NCBI GenBank assembly: GCA_037576195.1
Contig: CM075103.1
Location: forward strand, 8,122,001-8,186,000
Direction of reading: 5' to 3'
From: Phytoseiulus persimilis
Lineage: Eukaryota; Arthropoda; Arachnida; Mesostigmata; Phytoseiidae
Length of the DNA: 64,000 nt
A program made the translations under genes and the position numbers. The notes under the pieces are model-generated. The model had not been told where the DNA came from and made no database searches. It saw only the letters and a list, made by a program, of their open reading frames with translations. This document shows positions 62,301 through 64,000 of the stretch, piece after piece. Position 1 is the first letter of the stretch; each line of letters begins with the position of its first letter.

Positions 62301-63999
62301 CTGACTCCTGTGGAAACTAGCTGTCGTCGGTCGAGCCAGATTCGACCACGCGGATTTGCGACGCTGGAGCTCGGCCTCTGGAAGACGGAACTCATAACTG
62401 GGCGGGCGAACATCTCAACGGGGACATCCGATCGAAATCGTGCCGTATTCACCTTTCGCGTGGTTACCCTTGTTTTGATCCGGTCGAAACCTCGCGCTTT
62501 GGGGTCTGAGTCGAGCTTCTTGTTCCGGATCCTGGAAGCACACGAGTTCACAATAGTTTCCTCATGATCATCAGGCACGTAGGGGGCTGAGCCCTGCGAG
62601 AAGCTCGGCTTCCACGGAACAACCCTGGTGGGAAGGTTCTACTGCCTAGCTTCGGGGTCGCGGGTCAGGTGCGGGAAATCACTCACCCAATATAGCAAGT
62701 GCAACAAGGTTTGTGCGAGAAGGCGAAATATCGTCCAAAGCCGCCCTACTATGAGGCTCAAGTTCACCTTTGCTGGAGGCTCGTATTCTTCGTCGCTCGA
62801 AAAACCATCTTCGCCCGCCTCGTAAGCCTTCCTCGTTCTTGTTGCCGTTGTAGCCGGCGGTTTCTCCTGACCAACGGGAGAATCTTGGCCGCTTGGAGCC
62901 AGAATTGACGCCGTGGCTGGAAACGCAGTCTTTCAAGCGTAGGTAATGGAGCGGAGCACAAAGACAAGTTTGAGAGACAGGAGATCGAGAAGTTCGATCT
63001 GAGTTTCCGGCGAGTGGGAATTCTGACCTTTGGCAGGAAATCCAACAGGACTCCGACGATCGATGTCCAAGTTTACACCTTCTTCTCTCAAGCGATTGAT
63101 CAAACCTGTGCGTTCCGGGTCTGGGACCCGATGATTGTTTCCCGCACGATCCAAGTCTCTGGCGAAGCTCCTCATTTTTCTTCTGCCCAGTCGATCGGCC
63201 ACAATGATTTCCAACAGTGTCTTGTAGGAAATCTCAGAGTTCTGCCTCAGAAAACAATACTTCTCACCAAAAACATCTGTTCGCAACTGTCCTGGAACAA
63301 ACCCGATCCCAGGATGCGAAATTCGAGAAAGCGAGAATCTCGTCTTGATCGGCGGTGCGCTGGGATCGAACCCGACACCCAGAAGGGTGAAATTCGAACA
63401 CAAACCTTGTTCTCTCTGCATGGTTTCTCCAGATAGATCGCGCGTATGAGTTGATCGCGTTGTTGAAAGCAGAGGGCGCTGCGCGGGAAGGCTTTCTCCA
63501 TGGCTGATAGTACATCTCGAAGATCCTGATTTGAATATTTCCCAATGAATTCTCTCTCTCTCTCTCTTCGTTTGACAACTGATTCTCAAGCCTACGAGAA
63601 GAGTTGGATGAGCTATGAGTCATCCTTTTCGGCTCGATGACAATTCGAACACGAATGAGCACTGGATACACATTGCATAGCCGATATCGCTGCATTCTCA
63701 ATTCATTCCGTTTTCAACATCCGCGTTATATATTTGCTGGGCGTTTGGAGGGACCAATCGAGTTCTTTACACCATGAAGGTGAATAAAACTCCGTTCCGG
63801 CCAAATCGACGGGATTCATAGCATCAAGTCAATTACATCAGCCGGCATTACCGGTAACCCAGGCAACCAGTCGCCTACTTGGTTCGACTGACAGCACAGC
63901 ACTTCGACGATGACAGCTCACCGTTATCTGTTGCGACTTTCGGAAGAGGTACTCGCGAACTATGCAGCACGCAACCGCCTCGACGTGCTCTCTGCTCAT
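59301..63999 (-). CDS. MINDY4: MINDY-4-type (FAM188B-like) K48-ubiquitin deubiquitinase
   Basis: The start codon at 63999 sits at the window edge. Exon 1 (63999-63922) encodes SREHVEAVACCIVREYLFRK, like the LisH-like N-terminus of MINDY-4. Exon 2 begins at about 63286; its end is unsure (between 63140 and 63000). Further exons close in phase: 62929-62768, 62531-62453, 62377-62154, 62037-61906 (3' end tentative), 61742-61556, 61383-61186, 60365-60214, 60039-59893, 59717-59546, 59410-59301. The catalytic Cys lies in LKQLKGGPCGVLAVTQAYLL. The His lies in KSPKFPIWVVLAENHYFVLF, and the Asn/His set of the family is visible. VLSRGTETVRKDMD, RAVSNLFDGEKD, YDGMAIQ and the terminal IECCIRTKWKNASVE are family signatures. 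The linker (residues about 80-270) is low-complexity and diverged, as in relatives. The enzyme trims Lys48-linked chains; substrates are unknown. It lies tail to tail with DPP3. Confidence 0.92.
63551..63566 (+). repeat. (TC)8 microsatellite
   Basis: Eight TC dinucleotides inside the first intron of the MINDY-4-like gene. Confidence 0.85.
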
Positions 64000-64000
64000 A

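Noticed and set aside
1-64000. CRISPR arrays, operons, prophage or plasmid features
   Set aside because: The window is intron-rich eukaryotic DNA; no regularly spaced direct repeats with spacers or polycistronic gene sets were seen.

Overview
The window looks like nuclear DNA from an arthropod, most likely a mesostigmatid mite such as a phytoseiid. The evidence is: spliced genes with mostly 65-130 bp introns, roughly balanced base composition, metazoan housekeeping genes, lineage-expanded DEG/ENaC and ionotropic-receptor-like genes, and scattered non-LTR and hAT relics. The species is an inference from gene content; no name can be read from the sequence. It is not prokaryotic, and I see no CRISPR array, operon or phage.

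Layout. 1-14 kb is gene-poor. It holds a possible last exon of a gene entering from the left, two broken non-LTR reverse transcriptases, and an unusual palindromic element with six 16-bp tandem units. 15-20.3 kb holds a tandem pair of DEG/ENaC-type channel genes with identical 441-residue models and one shared intron position. 24.3 kb has a hAT-type MITE with a near-perfect 8-bp target duplication. 25.5-32 kb holds one apparently intact ionotropic-receptor-like gene (minus) and a broken paralogue split into a C-terminal part (minus) and an N-terminal part (plus), the latter with hAT-like ends inside.

33-64 kb is a conventional block of four conserved genes. I rebuilt their exon structures by hand and the reading phases close at nearly every junction: TMEM87 (+, 9 exons, 539 aa), PCF11 (-, 19 exons, 1199 aa), a dipeptidyl peptidase III (+, 12 exons, 735 aa) with an unexpected N-terminal hydrophobic anchor, and a MINDY-4-type deubiquitinase (-, about 12 exons) whose start codon lies at the right edge. 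TMEM87/PCF11 are convergent, PCF11/DPP3 divergent, and DPP3/MINDY-4 convergent around an unidentified minus-strand ORF.

Functionally the conserved genes are unrelated: Golgi membrane trafficking or mechanosensing, mRNA 3'-end processing, peptide degradation, and K48-ubiquitin trimming. The accessory half is dominated by chemosensory or channel gene duplication and transposon decay. No coherent new multi-gene system was found. The most interesting points are the membrane-anchored DPP3, the in-frame stop-free intron of one DEG/ENaC copy, the split inverted receptor copy, and the 16-bp-unit palindromic element.
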